This document shows positions 51,372-59,956 of a stretch of 64,000 nucleotides of DNA, piece by piece. Under the pieces are notes generated by a model. The model worked only from the letters and a program-made list of their open reading frames with translations, searched no databases and had not been told where the DNA came from. The translations under genes were made by a program, and so were the position numbers. The stretch spans positions 102,951 to 166,950 of the forward strand of contig NZ_CABVOU010000043.1 in NCBI RefSeq assembly GCF_902500215.1, in the 5' to 3' direction. Positions within the stretch are counted from its first letter, which is position 1; each line of letters starts with the position of its first letter. Origin of the DNA: Halomonas lysinitropha. Its GTDB lineage: Bacteria > Pseudomonadota > Gammaproteobacteria > Pseudomonadales > Halomonadaceae.

Positions 51372-51484
51372 GGTGGCCCCGTCGGTCCTCCCGCAACGCT
51401 AGACCGCAAACCCCGCCAGGCCCGGAAGGGAGCAACGGTAGTGGTGGACGCGTGTGCCGGGATGTGGCTGTCGGGGCCGCCTCC
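51372..51484 (+). ncRNA. ffs: Signal recognition particle 4.5S-type RNA
   Basis: The conserved apical part is present: GGCCCGGAAGGGAGCAACGG with the GGAA tetraloop and the asymmetric bulge that binds Ffh, and the 5'/3' conserved arms TCCTCCCGCAACGCTAGACC and GACGCGTGTGCCGGGATGTGG. The ends pair as GGTGGCCCCG (51372-51381) with CGGGGCCGCC (51472-51481), a 10-base-pair helix with one G-U pair. Length of about 110 bases matches bacterial 4.5S RNA. With Ffh it targets membrane proteins to SecYEG. Confidence 0.95.
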
Positions 51485-51575
51485 CTTTCTGGTGTAGGCG
51501 AGACCGGCTCTTCCCTCTGTCATCCCTGAATTCAAGCAATAAGTGCAGCGCCTGAGACGGACTCCAAGCTCGCCT

Positions 51576-52160
51576 TCAAGGCAACCGATTAAGCTCCTGA
51601 GACTGATGTCCGAATATGTTGCGTTTCCGCGTGCTGCTTTTCAGATAACAGCCGGAGTATTTCAGCGTTGCTACGGGGTGCAAGCTCAGACTACAGGTGC
51701 GATTTTTAGAGATATGGTGTGGAAAACCAGCGGGATCGATATAGTTGTTGCAATACTGTGTCTCTTGTTGCTGAACAAAACTGGCCGGGATTTGTGAGTA
51801 CATTTGGTTCGCGGGTCCGCTAACAGAATAGCCGGCATTGATGGCGTCGTTGTAAAATCTCTGGCTGACATCCATGTCCATTTGTATCCAGTGATAGCGC
51901 TCATTACTATTTGAGAGCGTAATGACATTTGCACAACGGTCGAAGTCCACGGCCGCGCCGCTTCCTGCGGGCACGCGCAAGCGATTCGCTTCGGCGGGTA
52001 ACCGTTCCACTTCTGCGGGTGATCGCTGCCTTATCTGCGAATCCGCCCTTTCTACGGCGATCCGCTGTTTTGTGTGCGAATCTGCTGCAGCCACAAGTGG
52101 CAGAGAGACACCCAGCAACGTTATTACCGCGATTGATTTTTTCGTTCTTCTTGTGAACAT
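51576..52160 (-). CDS. Small secreted four-cysteine orphan protein
   Basis: A 194-residue protein with a signal peptide (MFTRRTKKSIAVITLLGVSLPLVAAA). The mature part has four cysteines (in RCANVI, QYCNNY, RTCSLS and SGCYLK), allowing two disulfides, and an acidic/basic linker after the signal. No family is recognised. The start is well supported: GAGGAAG precedes ATG at 52160, and a promoter TTGGGT-17-TAATGA lies at 52217-52245. The DNA is visibly more AT-rich than its neighbours and the gene sits just beyond the SRP RNA gene, converging on it, which suggests a recent arrival. Function unknown. Confidence 0.65.
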   Translation of the reverse strand: MFTRRTKKSIAVITLLGVSLPLVAAADSHTKQRIAVERADSQIRQRSPAEVERLPAEANRLRVPAGSGAAVDFDRCANVITLSNSNERYHWIQMDMDVSQRFYNDAINAGYSVSGPANQMYSQIPASFVQQQETQYCNNYIDPAGFPHHISKNRTCSLSLHPVATLKYSGCYLKSSTRKRNIFGHQSQELNRLP

Positions 52161-52571
52161 AATGCTTCCTCGATTTATTGGTCTCACCCGTAGGTCGTGG
52201 GGGGCAGCGAAGAGGTTCATTATTTTTTTGTTTCTATGAACCCAAGGTCGGGTATGAGCTAATTACTCCGCGCGAGAGAACCTCCGTGACGCTGATAGTG
52301 CGAAATTTCCGGCCAGTAAATTGACCTGGCGGCGACATTCACCTAGAGCGTAGGCCATCCTGTCCCCTATCGCGCTAGGAAATTGCCCCCGGTTCATCGC
52401 TCTTTAGTCAGTCGCTGCATTGCCCACGATGCAGTTCATGCCGTCGCGTGATCCTGACCGCAGCGTTCCCTTGGTTCGTCCCTTGCGACGAGGGGTGCTA
52501 ATCTCGTCTGACTGGACGCCATCGGGCGCTTCTTCAGTTTCTTTCCAGCATGTGACCGGGAGCGAACCACC
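52161..52571. other. Intergenic region between divergent genes
   Basis: 411 bases hold the promoter of the secreted orphan on the minus strand and, for the plus-strand DUF533-like gene, an extended -10 TGCTAATCT at 52496-52504. The rest shows no gene, RNA or repeat that I can support. Confidence 0.5.
52217..52245 (-). promoter_or_regulatory. Sigma-70-like promoter for the secreted orphan
   Basis: Read on the minus strand, TTGGGT (52245-52240) and TAATGA (52222-52217) are separated by exactly 17 bases, seven of them an A-run. Transcription would start about 50 bases upstream of the ATG at 52160. Confidence 0.5.
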
Positions 52572-52886
52572 ATGAATGCGAGCCGTATTCTGGACCAGAT
52601 CATGATGCAGGCCGGCAGTGGTCGGCAGGGTAGCGGCCAGTCGGGCGGTGGCCTGGATGTCCAGGGGGTGATCGATAGCCTCTCCTTCGAGGCGCCGCTG
52701 GGTGCCGAGGCGCTGGCCCGGCAGGCGGACTCTCCCCAGGCCGCCCGCGAGATGTACCTGATCAGCGTGGCGGTGATCGACGACCAGAATCCCATGGAGC
52801 GGGCCTGGCTCGACCAGCTGGGGGGTGCGCTGGGGCTGGATGAGGGCATGAGGCAGGAGATCGAACGCCAGGTGCTGGGGGCTTGA
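52572..52886 (+). CDS. Short DUF533/YebE-like (TerB-fold) protein
   Basis: A 104-residue protein. MNASRILDQIMMQAGSGRQGSG matches the opening of YebE/DUF533 proteins, and FEAPLGAEALARQADSPQAAREMYLISVAVIDDQNPMERAWLDQLGGALGL matches their C-terminal TerB-like helices. E. coli YebE is about 220 residues and has a glycine-rich membrane segment in between that is missing here, so the gene looks internally deleted or is a short natural form. The frame is intact, with GGGAG upstream of the ATG. The function of the family is unknown. Confidence 0.75.
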   Translation: MNASRILDQIMMQAGSGRQGSGQSGGGLDVQGVIDSLSFEAPLGAEALARQADSPQAAREMYLISVAVIDDQNPMERAWLDQLGGALGLDEGMRQEIERQVLGA

Positions 52887-52991
52887 GGCAGACCCATATC
52901 ACGGCGAGGGCGCGGAAGTTGCACCAGGCGCCCACGACGGATGGTCAGCTACGGCATGCAGCAGGCGCTTGATGGTAAGCATCGCTCCATC

Positions 52992-53771
52992 TCAGGCCTG
53001 CGCCCCCAGATGCTTGCGCAGGAAGTGTTGGGTGCGCTCCTGGTCGGGATGGCTGAACAGGTGCTCGGGGGTGTTGGCCTCGACCACCACGCCGCCATCC
53101 ATGAACATCGCCCAGTCGGAGACGTCCCGCGCAAAGGTCATCTCGTGGGTGACGATCAGCATGGTCATATGCTCCTCGGCCAGTCCCTTCATGACCAGGT
53201 TGACCTCCTCGACCAGTTCGGGGTCGAGCGCCGAGGTGGCCTCGTCGAACAGCATGACCTTGGGCCGCATGGCCAGCGCCCGGGCAATGGCCACGCGCTG
53301 CTTCTGGCCCCCTGAGAGTGCGCTCGGGTAGACCTGGGCCTTGTCCGCCAGGCCCACGCGCTCAAGCAGTTCCATGCCCAGCGCCCGAGCGTCACTGGCC
53401 TTCATTCCCTTTAGCTTTCTGGGCGCCAGCGTCACGTTGTCCAGTGTCGAAAGGTGCGGAAACAGGTTGAAGTGCTGGAACACCATGCCCATGTTCTGGC
53501 GGATATGGTTGATGTGCTTCTCGTAGGCCAGGCCCTTCAAGTCGGGCCGATTGACCTGAACGCCGTCCAGCAGGATAGTGCCCTCGTCGATCACTTCCAG
53601 GTTATTCACCGAGCGCAGCAGGGTGCTCTTTCCCGAGCCTGACGGGCCGATGATGGAGATGATCTTGCCGCGATCTACGCTGAGGTCGATCCCCTTGAGC
53701 ACCTCCAGGTCACCGAAGCGTTTCTTGACTCCCTTAAGCTCGACCATCGGGGTCTCTGTTGTCTGAGTCAT
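52992..53771 (-). CDS. Polar amino-acid ABC transporter ATP-binding protein
   Basis: A 259-residue ATPase of the GlnQ/HisP type: Walker [11 protein letters not shown]-loop [19 protein letters not shown], signature LSGGQKQR, Walker [13 protein letters not shown] and switch His in IVTHEM. It energises uptake of an amino acid through the two permeases encoded just upstream. It is the last gene of the nine-gene operon; 12 bases separate it from the permease gene. Confidence 0.93.
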   Translation of the reverse strand: MTQTTETPMVELKGVKKRFGDLEVLKGIDLSVDRGKIISIIGPSGSGKSTLLRSVNNLEVIDEGTILLDGVQVNRPDLKGLAYEKHINHIRQNMGMVFQHFNLFPHLSTLDNVTLAPRKLKGMKASDARALGMELLERVGLADKAQVYPSALSGGQKQRVAIARALAMRPKVMLFDEATSALDPELVEEVNLVMKGLAEEHMTMLIVTHEMTFARDVSDWAMFMDGGVVVEANTPEHLFSHPDQERTQHFLRKHLGAQA

Positions 53772-53783
53772 GTGTTGTCCTTG

Positions 53784-54437
53784 TTAGCTGCGATAGGCGG
53801 CACGACGCTCGATCCACGTCTGGCCGGCCTCCATCATCAGATTGATCAGGTAGTAGATGGCGGCGATGGTGATGTAGAACTCGAAGGGGCGGAAGGTCAC
53901 GCTGATGGCGTACTGCGAGGCATAGACCATTTCGCCGATACCGATGGCCGACAGCACCGAGATATCCTTGACCATGATGATCATGTTGTTGCTTAGCTGG
54001 GGCAGGGCGCGATAGAAAGCCTGCGGAACAATGATATAGAGTAGCGTCCTGAGGTGGCCGAATCCCAGCGAGCGAGATGCCTCGTACTGGCCGCTCGAGA
54101 CCGACTTGATGGTGGCAATGAAGATATCGGCGTTATAGGCCATGTAGTGAAAGCCCAGGCCCAGAACCCCCACCACGATCGCCGGTATGAGTATCCACTC
54201 GCCAATACCGAAATAGAGGAAATACAGCTGCAGCAGCAGCGGTGTGGTCATGAAAAGCCAGATGAAGAAGCGCAGCGGCCAGTTCACCACCTTGCGGGTA
54301 TACAGCGTGATGACCGCCACGATCTGGCCGCCGATCACCGAAAACACGGCGACTGCGACGCCGATCAGCAGGGTGACGCCGACGCCCTGAAGCAGAGTGG
54401 GCCAGTAGTCGATGACGGGGCTGAAATCGAATTCCAT
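53784..54437 (-). CDS. Polar amino-acid ABC transporter permease
   Basis: A 217-residue HisM/HisQ-type permease with about five membrane helices and the EAA loop YEASRSLGFGHLRTLLYIIVPQAF that docks the ATPase. The ATG at 54437 is preceded by AGGA at 7 bases; a longer frame to 54479 has no support. It forms a heterodimer with the next permease. Confidence 0.9.
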   Translation of the reverse strand: MEFDFSPVIDYWPTLLQGVGVTLLIGVAVAVFSVIGGQIVAVITLYTRKVVNWPLRFFIWLFMTTPLLLQLYFLYFGIGEWILIPAIVVGVLGLGFHYMAYNADIFIATIKSVSSGQYEASRSLGFGHLRTLLYIIVPQAFYRALPQLSNNMIIMVKDISVLSAIGIGEMVYASQYAISVTFRPFEFYITIAAIYYLINLMMEAGQTWIERRAAYRS

Positions 54438-54482
54438 GGGGCTATCCTGGTTGTTGTGGCCCGGCAAGGCGCCCGGCAAGTG

Positions 54483-55139
54483 TTACAGGAAGGTGTAGCG
54501 CGTGGCCCGTCGATAGAGGAACTCCACGATGCCCATGACCGCATAGATGATGACGATGTACATCAGGGCGCTGAGCATGAAGACTTCCAGGGGCTTGTAG
54601 GTGGAGCCGATCAGCCGCTGGGCCTGGTAGGTGAGTTCGACCACCGAGATGATCGATACCAGCGAGGAATTCTTGACCAGAATGATGGCCAGCACCCCGA
54701 TCGAACGGATCATCAGGGGAGCCGCCTGGGGCATGATGATGTGCTGCAGGGTCGCCAGCCGACCGAAGCCCAGGGAGCGAGATGCCTCGTTCTGCCCGCT
54801 GTCCACCGACTCGATGGCGCCGCGCATGGCTTCGCTCATGTAGGCCCCGATATTGAAGGCGCCGACCACCACACCGCAGGTGAAGGGGTCCAGGCGTAAG
54901 CCGATGGCGGGCCCGCCGTAGAATATCAGTAGCAACTGTACGAAATAGGGCGTCCCGCGCACCACGCTGATATAGGCGCGGGCCAGCCAGCGAACGGGTG
55001 GGATTCGTGAAGTGCGCAATGCCACCAGCGCCGAGGCAATGAAGAAACCGAAGAACAGGGCACGCGCGGAGATATCCACGGTCACCCAGGCCGCCTCCAC
55101 CAGCAACGGCGTGATGTCGATCATCAGATTGATGTCCAT
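54483..55139 (-). CDS. Polar amino-acid ABC transporter permease
   Basis: A 218-residue permease of the HisQ/GlnP type. Motifs: RGTPYFVQLLLIFYGGPAIG and the EAA loop NEASRSLGFGRLATLQHIIMPQAA. About five membrane helices are evident. The gene lies between the solute-binding protein and the second permease, a normal order for this importer family. Confidence 0.9.
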   Translation of the reverse strand: MDINLMIDITPLLVEAAWVTVDISARALFFGFFIASALVALRTSRIPPVRWLARAYISVVRGTPYFVQLLLIFYGGPAIGLRLDPFTCGVVVGAFNIGAYMSEAMRGAIESVDSGQNEASRSLGFGRLATLQHIIMPQAAPLMIRSIGVLAIILVKNSSLVSIISVVELTYQAQRLIGSTYKPLEVFMLSALMYIVIIYAVMGIVEFLYRRATRYTFL

Positions 55140-55216
55140 GATCCCTTCTATCTTGTTGTCGTATTGTCAGGAAGGTGCCGGGACAGCAGGGCTTGCGCCC
55201 TGCTGTGTCGATCCCG

Positions 55217-56020
55217 TTAGTTGAATTCGACCCCTGGGCCGATCCACCTGTCGACGATCTGCTGGTAGGTGCCGTCCTCCCGGATCTCGGCCAGCGCCGT
55301 GTTGAGCGCCTCCTTGAGCTGCGGGGATCCTTTCTGGACGGCGATGGCGGCCGGGAAGCGGGGCAGTTCGCCCACATCGACCTGCTTGATGGCAATATCG
55401 TCCTCGTTGAGCGCGACATAGACGGGAATATCATCGGCGACCATGACGTCAATGCGACCGGTGGTGAGCGCATTGAGCATATCCGGCAGCCCCTGGAAGG
55501 TCTGGTTGCGCCACCTTCCCTCGGCTTGCTCGGTGGCCCACTGATTGCCGGTCTCCCCGAGAGTGGAGCCGACTCGCTTGCCCTCGAAGTCTGCAATGCT
55601 GCTGACGTCATCGGTGTCTTCCCGCACCCAGATGGAGAGACCCGAGTGGTAGTAGGGATCGGTAAAGTCGACGGCCTTCTCGCGCTCCTCGGTGGCGCTC
55701 ATGCTGCAGATGCAGGCGTCGAAACGGCCGCCGGCCAGGGCAGCGACGATGCCGTTCCATGGCGACGTCTGGATGTCCACCTCGACCCCCATCTTGTCCG
55801 CCACAGCTTCGGCGATATCCACATCGAAGCCAATCAGGTTGCCGGACGTATCCACGTAGCTGAAGGGCGGGTAGGCGCCGGAGTTGGCGACCCGGAAGAC
55901 GTCGTCCCGAATCTCGGGAAGATCCCGAGCCTGGGCCGGCAAGCTGGCCAGGGAAATGGCGCCGAACAGCGCCAGGGCGCCGATGAAGGAACGACGGAAA
56001 AGCGTGTTGTGATGTGTCAT
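55217..56020 (-). CDS. Amino-acid ABC transporter substrate-binding protein
   Basis: A 267-residue periplasmic protein with signal peptide TLFRRSFIGALALFGAISLASLPAQA. The type 3 binding fold is clear: FRVANSGAYPPFSYVDTSGNLIGFDVDIAEAVADKMGV, the loop SMSATEEREKAVDFTDPYY that usually contacts the amino acid's carboxylate, and GTYQQIVDRWIG at the end. It should deliver a polar amino acid or amine-containing compound to the permeases; the ligand cannot be read from sequence. Its placement after the catabolic enzymes implies the imported compound is their substrate. Confidence 0.9.
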   Translation of the reverse strand: MTHHNTLFRRSFIGALALFGAISLASLPAQARDLPEIRDDVFRVANSGAYPPFSYVDTSGNLIGFDVDIAEAVADKMGVEVDIQTSPWNGIVAALAGGRFDACICSMSATEEREKAVDFTDPYYHSGLSIWVREDTDDVSSIADFEGKRVGSTLGETGNQWATEQAEGRWRNQTFQGLPDMLNALTTGRIDVMVADDIPVYVALNEDDIAIKQVDVGELPRFPAAIAVQKGSPQLKEALNTALAEIREDGTYQQIVDRWIGPGVEFN

Positions 56021-56141
56021 GTCAGTGCCTGCTTGTTGTGAGGTTGTATGGTCGAGGGTTGGTGGGTGACGTTCGCGGTTCTGGCGGTTACCTCCTGAGG
56101 GTGGCTTGTGGACGAGGTGCAGGACGTTCTGCCTGCGGGGT

Positions 56142-57332
56142 TCATGCGCGTTCGAGCAGCAGGGCGATGCCCTGGCCGCCGCCGATGCAGGCGGCCGCGC
56201 AGCCGTAGCGCTTGCCTTTGGCTTGCAGAATTCGTGCCAGGGTTCCGGCAAGGCGGACCCCGGTGGCGCCCAGGGGATGGCCCAGCGCCAGGGCGCCGCC
56301 CCAGACGTTGACGCGCTCGGGGTCCAGCGCCAGCTCGCCCATGGCGTGCAGCGGGACCACGGCGAAGGCCTCGTTGATCTCCCAGGCATCGATATCGCTG
56401 ACGTTCAGGCCGGTCTGCTCCAGAAGACGGCGGATGGCGGCCGCGGCTCCGGCGCCCATCTGTTCCGGCGCGACGCCGCAATCGGCGATGGCCACCACCC
56501 GGGCCAGGGGCGTGGCGCCATGGCGCGTCAGGGCCTCCTCGGACATCAGTAGGGCGGCGGCGGCACCGGAGGTCAGCGGAGAGCTGTTGCCGGCGGTCAC
56601 CCGGCCGCCTTCCAGGAACACCGGCTCGAGTCCGGCCAGCCGCTCGGCCGTGGTGTCGGCGCGGATGTTGGCGTCCCGGGCGATGCTTTCGTCGGCGGCA
56701 TTGGCCAGCGCCAGGCGCTCGCCATCGAAGTGGCCCTCGGCATCGGCCGCGGTGGCCCGCTGGTGCGAGGCCAGGGCGAAGGCATCCATGGCCTCGCGCC
56801 CGATGCCCGCCGTCTTGGCCAGGCGCTCGGCGGTCACGCCCATGTTCAGTGCCACGTCGAGCTCCAGCCATGGGGCCTTGCACAGCCCGGCCGGGCTGGT
56901 CAGTACCCCCTCCTTGAACAGCGCCGGACCCATGGGCACCCGGGTCATGTTCTCGACGCCGCCGGCGATACCGGTCTCGATGGCACCCGCCTGTATCTCG
57001 CGGGCGGTGCTGCGCAGGGCCGCCAGCCCCGAGCCGCACTGCTGGTCGATCTGCCGGCTGGCACAGCCGCGGCCCCGCTCACCCAGGCGTTCGGCGAGCC
57101 ATAGCGGGTAGCGCCCACCGAAGCTCCACTGCTCCTTGACCGGAAGGGCGCAGCCGACGCTGAGGTCCTCCACGGCGGCGCCCTCGAGGTTGCCCCGCGC
57201 GAGCAGGGCGTCGATCACGGCAGCCAGCAGGGCGTCGCCGCGAGTATCGGCCCAGCCGTCCACCTCCGGCTTGCGGGGATGGGCGCGGGTGAAGGCGCTG
57301 CGGGCATAGTCGGCGAGATAGACGTCCCTCAT
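56142..57332 (-). CDS. Thiolase (acetyl-CoA C-acyltransferase family)
   Basis: A 396-residue thiolase. The nucleophile Cys is in QQCGSGLAALRS, the His in NEAFAVVPLHA, and the second Cys in AACIGGGQGIALL, with GGALALGHPLGATG between. The three-motif set indicates an active degradative thiolase that cleaves a beta-ketoacyl-CoA. The gene overlaps the M20 stop in an ATGA (57329-57332). Together with the CoA-transferase it can activate and split a beta-keto acid. Chain-length specificity is not readable. Confidence 0.92.
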   Translation of the reverse strand: MRDVYLADYARSAFTRAHPRKPEVDGWADTRGDALLAAVIDALLARGNLEGAAVEDLSVGCALPVKEQWSFGGRYPLWLAERLGERGRGCASRQIDQQCGSGLAALRSTAREIQAGAIETGIAGGVENMTRVPMGPALFKEGVLTSPAGLCKAPWLELDVALNMGVTAERLAKTAGIGREAMDAFALASHQRATAADAEGHFDGERLALANAADESIARDANIRADTTAERLAGLEPVFLEGGRVTAGNSSPLTSGAAAALLMSEEALTRHGATPLARVVAIADCGVAPEQMGAGAAAAIRRLLEQTGLNVSDIDAWEINEAFAVVPLHAMGELALDPERVNVWGGALALGHPLGATGVRLAGTLARILQAKGKRYGCAAACIGGGQGIALLLERA

Positions 57333-58612
57333 GGGGTCGGCTCCTGGGGGGCGGTCAGTCGCGCCCAGCGGTGGATGAAGAGCGCGTAGGTGGTCAGCAC
57401 GTGGCGGATGGAGTCGATCTCCACGCACTCGTCCACGCCGTGGATGTGCTGGGCCACCGGGCCGTAGCAGGTGCCGTTGATCTCGCCCGAAACGTGAAAG
57501 GCGCGCAGGTCGGTGGTGCAGGTGGAGAGGTAGTGGACCGGCGGCTCGCCGAGCAGCGCCTCGTGGCATGCCGAGAGCAGCCGGATGCCCGGGGTATCGA
57601 GGTCGACCAGGTGCCCCTCCGAGCGGAAGCCGTGGAAGCTGACCCGGGGCGCCGGGGTAGCATCGTCGAGCTCGGCATGGCGAGCGGCAATGGTCTCGCA
57701 CACCCGCTCCATGGCGTCGTCGGGGGTCATGCCTGGCGGAAAGCCGACGCGTCCCTCGAGGATGGCGTGGGCCGGCACGCTGGAGGCCCAGTTGCCGCCC
57801 TCCACCCGACCAATGCTCAGGTTGAAGGGATGGGGGTGGCCTTCATAGGGCGCCGGGCGCGGCAGGGCGTTGATTTCCTCTTCCAGCGCCTTGAGTGCCG
57901 GCAGGTATTGTTGCAGGGCCTCGATGGCGTTCTTGCCGGAGGCGGTGTCCAGCACATGGGCGGGCACCCCGTTCAGGCGCATGCGGAACCACAGCACTCC
58001 CACCTGGCCGCTGTAGATCCGGGCGCCGAAGGGCTCGGGAATCAGCACGAAGTCGCCGCTGTAGCCCTGATGCAGGCAGGCCAGGGCGCCGTTGCCGGTG
58101 CACTCTTCCTCGATCACCGTCTGCAGGGTCAGCGGGAAGTCGATGCTCACGCCAGCCTGGCGTACCGCCTGCACCGCCATGACCATGGCGGCGATGCCGG
58201 CCTTCATGTCGCCGGCGCCGCGGCCGAAGAGCCAGCCGTCCTGCTCCCAGGGTTCCCAGGGCGGGCGGGTCCACATGTCGACGGGCTCGGCGGGCACCAC
58301 GTCCAGGTGGCCGTTGAACACCAGGTGCGGGCCGCTGGCATCCGGGTTGAGCCGCGAGACCAGATTGTAGCGCCCGGCGCTTGCCCACTCGGTGGGCACA
58401 CGGTGGGGGTGCTCGGCAAACCCCGGGGCGTCCAGCGGCACCCGGGTCGCCGGCAGGCCCAGCCGGTCGAGGCAGGCCTCCATGGTCTCCAGCGCTCCGT
58501 GCTCCTGGCCCAGCACGCTGTAGCCGCGCACCAGGTCGCGGGTCAGTGCCAGGGTGTCGTCCATGAGCGCATCGCAGGCGGCGACGATGCGCTTCTCCGT
58601 GTCGTCCAGCAT
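57329..58612 (-). CDS. M20 family deacylase/peptidase (ArgE/DapE-like)
   Basis: A 427-residue M20 metallohydrolase. Metal ligands: His and Asp in FNGHLDVVPAE, Asp in GRGAGDMKAG, the Glu pair in VIEEECTGNGA, Glu in LIPEPFG and His in AQHIHGVDE. Such enzymes remove N-acyl groups from amino acids (ArgE, DapE, aminoacylase) or cleave peptides. In this operon it may deacylate an imported N-acyl amino acid before transamination. The ATG shares a base with the CoA-transferase B stop (58610-58614). Confidence 0.9.
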   Translation of the reverse strand: MLDDTEKRIVAACDALMDDTLALTRDLVRGYSVLGQEHGALETMEACLDRLGLPATRVPLDAPGFAEHPHRVPTEWASAGRYNLVSRLNPDASGPHLVFNGHLDVVPAEPVDMWTRPPWEPWEQDGWLFGRGAGDMKAGIAAMVMAVQAVRQAGVSIDFPLTLQTVIEEECTGNGALACLHQGYSGDFVLIPEPFGARIYSGQVGVLWFRMRLNGVPAHVLDTASGKNAIEALQQYLPALKALEEEINALPRPAPYEGHPHPFNLSIGRVEGGNWASSVPAHAILEGRVGFPPGMTPDDAMERVCETIAARHAELDDATPAPRVSFHGFRSEGHLVDLDTPGIRLLSACHEALLGEPPVHYLSTCTTDLRAFHVSGEINGTCYGPVAQHIHGVDECVEIDSIRHVLTTYALFIHRWARLTAPQEPTP

Positions 58613-59265
58613 CAGAACCTCCCCAGCCGTGACTCGTCGATGATCAGCGTCGCCTCGGTGGCACCGCGCAGGCTCTCGGGGTCGAGACCTTCGGCGATCT
58701 CCACTACGGCAAGCCCCGCCGGAGTCACATCCATCACCGCCTTGTCGGTGATGATGCGTGACACGCAGCGGCTGGCGGTGAGCGGCAGGCGGCAGCGTTC
58801 GAGGATCTTGGGATTGCCGTGCTTGTCGTTGTGGGAGCATAGCACCACCAGCCGCTTGACCTTCTGGGCCAGTTCCATGGCGCCGCCGATGCCCGGCGAG
58901 AACTTGCCGGGGATCTTCCAGTTGGCCAGGTTGCCAAGCCGGTCGACCTCGAAGGCACCCATGAAGGTGAGGTCGACCCGGCTGCGCCGGATCATGGCGA
59001 AGGAGGTGGCGCTGTCGAAGACGCTGGCGCCGGGGCGGGTGGTGATGTAGGCCCCACCGGAGTCGATCATGTCGTGGTCCGGTGCCTCGCCCTCGCGCCG
59101 CGGGCGGCAGCCCAGCACGCCGTTCTCCGAGTGCACCAGCACTTCCATCTCGTCGGGCAGGTAGTGGAAGAGGCGCGTCGGCAGGCCGATGCCGAGGTTG
59201 ACGATCTGACCGGGGATCACCTCCCGGGCGGCCCGGGCCAGGATACGATGTGACTCAGAGGCCAT
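58612..59265 (-). CDS. CoA-transferase subunit B
   Basis: A 217-residue beta subunit of a family I 3-oxoacid CoA-transferase. The catalytic glutamate is in VHSENGVLG; the opening IPGQIVNLGIGLPT and late LTFMGAFEVDRLGNLANW are typical of AtoA/PcaJ/DhcB. It moves CoA from a donor such as succinyl-CoA to a keto acid. The ATG at 59265 gives an 11-base overlap with subunit A; an upstream extension to 59361 would overlap A by over 100 bases and is not family-like. Confidence 0.92.
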   Translation of the reverse strand: MASESHRILARAAREVIPGQIVNLGIGLPTRLFHYLPDEMEVLVHSENGVLGCRPRREGEAPDHDMIDSGGAYITTRPGASVFDSATSFAMIRRSRVDLTFMGAFEVDRLGNLANWKIPGKFSPGIGGAMELAQKVKRLVVLCSHNDKHGNPKILERCRLPLTASRCVSRIITDKAVMDVTPAGLAVVEIAEGLDPESLRGATEATLIIDESRLGRF

Positions 59266-59956
59266 GGGGGCGCACTCCCTGTTCACTGGTGGCTCGCTCG
59301 ACCTGTACCACCTGGCTGACGAAGGCGCAGGGGGTATGGATGGCGTCGATGGGCAACTCACCGGGCGCGTCGAGGAGGTAGGCCTGGGCGATCACCTGCT
59401 CGGCGGCCATGGCCATCAGCGGATTGAAGTTGCTGGCGGTGGCGCGATAGATCAGATTGCCGTAGCGATCGGCCCGCTCGGCATGCACCAGAGCGAAGTC
59501 GGCTTGCAGAGCCGGCTCGATGCCCCAGATGCGGCCGTCGATCTCGATCTCCTGGCGGCCCTCGGCGATCTCGGTGCCCTGGCCGATGTCGGTGAGAAAG
59601 CCGCCATGGCCGGCGCCGGCGCAGCGTATCTTCTCGGCGAGCAGGCCCTGGGGATGAAAGCGCACCTCGAGTCGCCCGGCATTCATCGCCTCGATGGCGG
59701 TGCGGTTGAGCCCCAAGTGCGAGGTGATCAGCCGTCGGACACGTCCGGCCTCGATCAGCCTGCCGATGCCGATGCCGGGCTCGTTGGCGTCGTTCTTGAT
59801 CAGGGTGAGCCCGCCCTGGCCACTTGCCAGCAGGGCGTCGAGTAGCGCGAAAGGGGTGCCCGGCGAGCCGAAGCCGCCGACCATGATCGTCGCCCCCTCG
59901 GGGATGGCGGCCACCGCCGTCTCGAGGTCGCGGACTTTTTCGGTGAGCAGCGTCAT
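59255..59956 (-). CDS. CoA-transferase subunit A
   Basis: A 233-residue alpha subunit. The CoA-binding loop GGFGSPGTPFALLDAL and LTLIKNDANEPGIGIGRLI, and the later GNLIYRATASNFNPLMAMAA are diagnostic of the AtoD/PcaI type. Its ATG overlaps the aminotransferase stop (ATGA at 59953-59956). It pairs with subunit B next to it. Confidence 0.92.
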   Translation of the reverse strand: MTLLTEKVRDLETAVAAIPEGATIMVGGFGSPGTPFALLDALLASGQGGLTLIKNDANEPGIGIGRLIEAGRVRRLITSHLGLNRTAIEAMNAGRLEVRFHPQGLLAEKIRCAGAGHGGFLTDIGQGTEIAEGRQEIEIDGRIWGIEPALQADFALVHAERADRYGNLIYRATASNFNPLMAMAAEQVIAQAYLLDAPGELPIDAIHTPCAFVSQVVQVERATSEQGVRPHGL

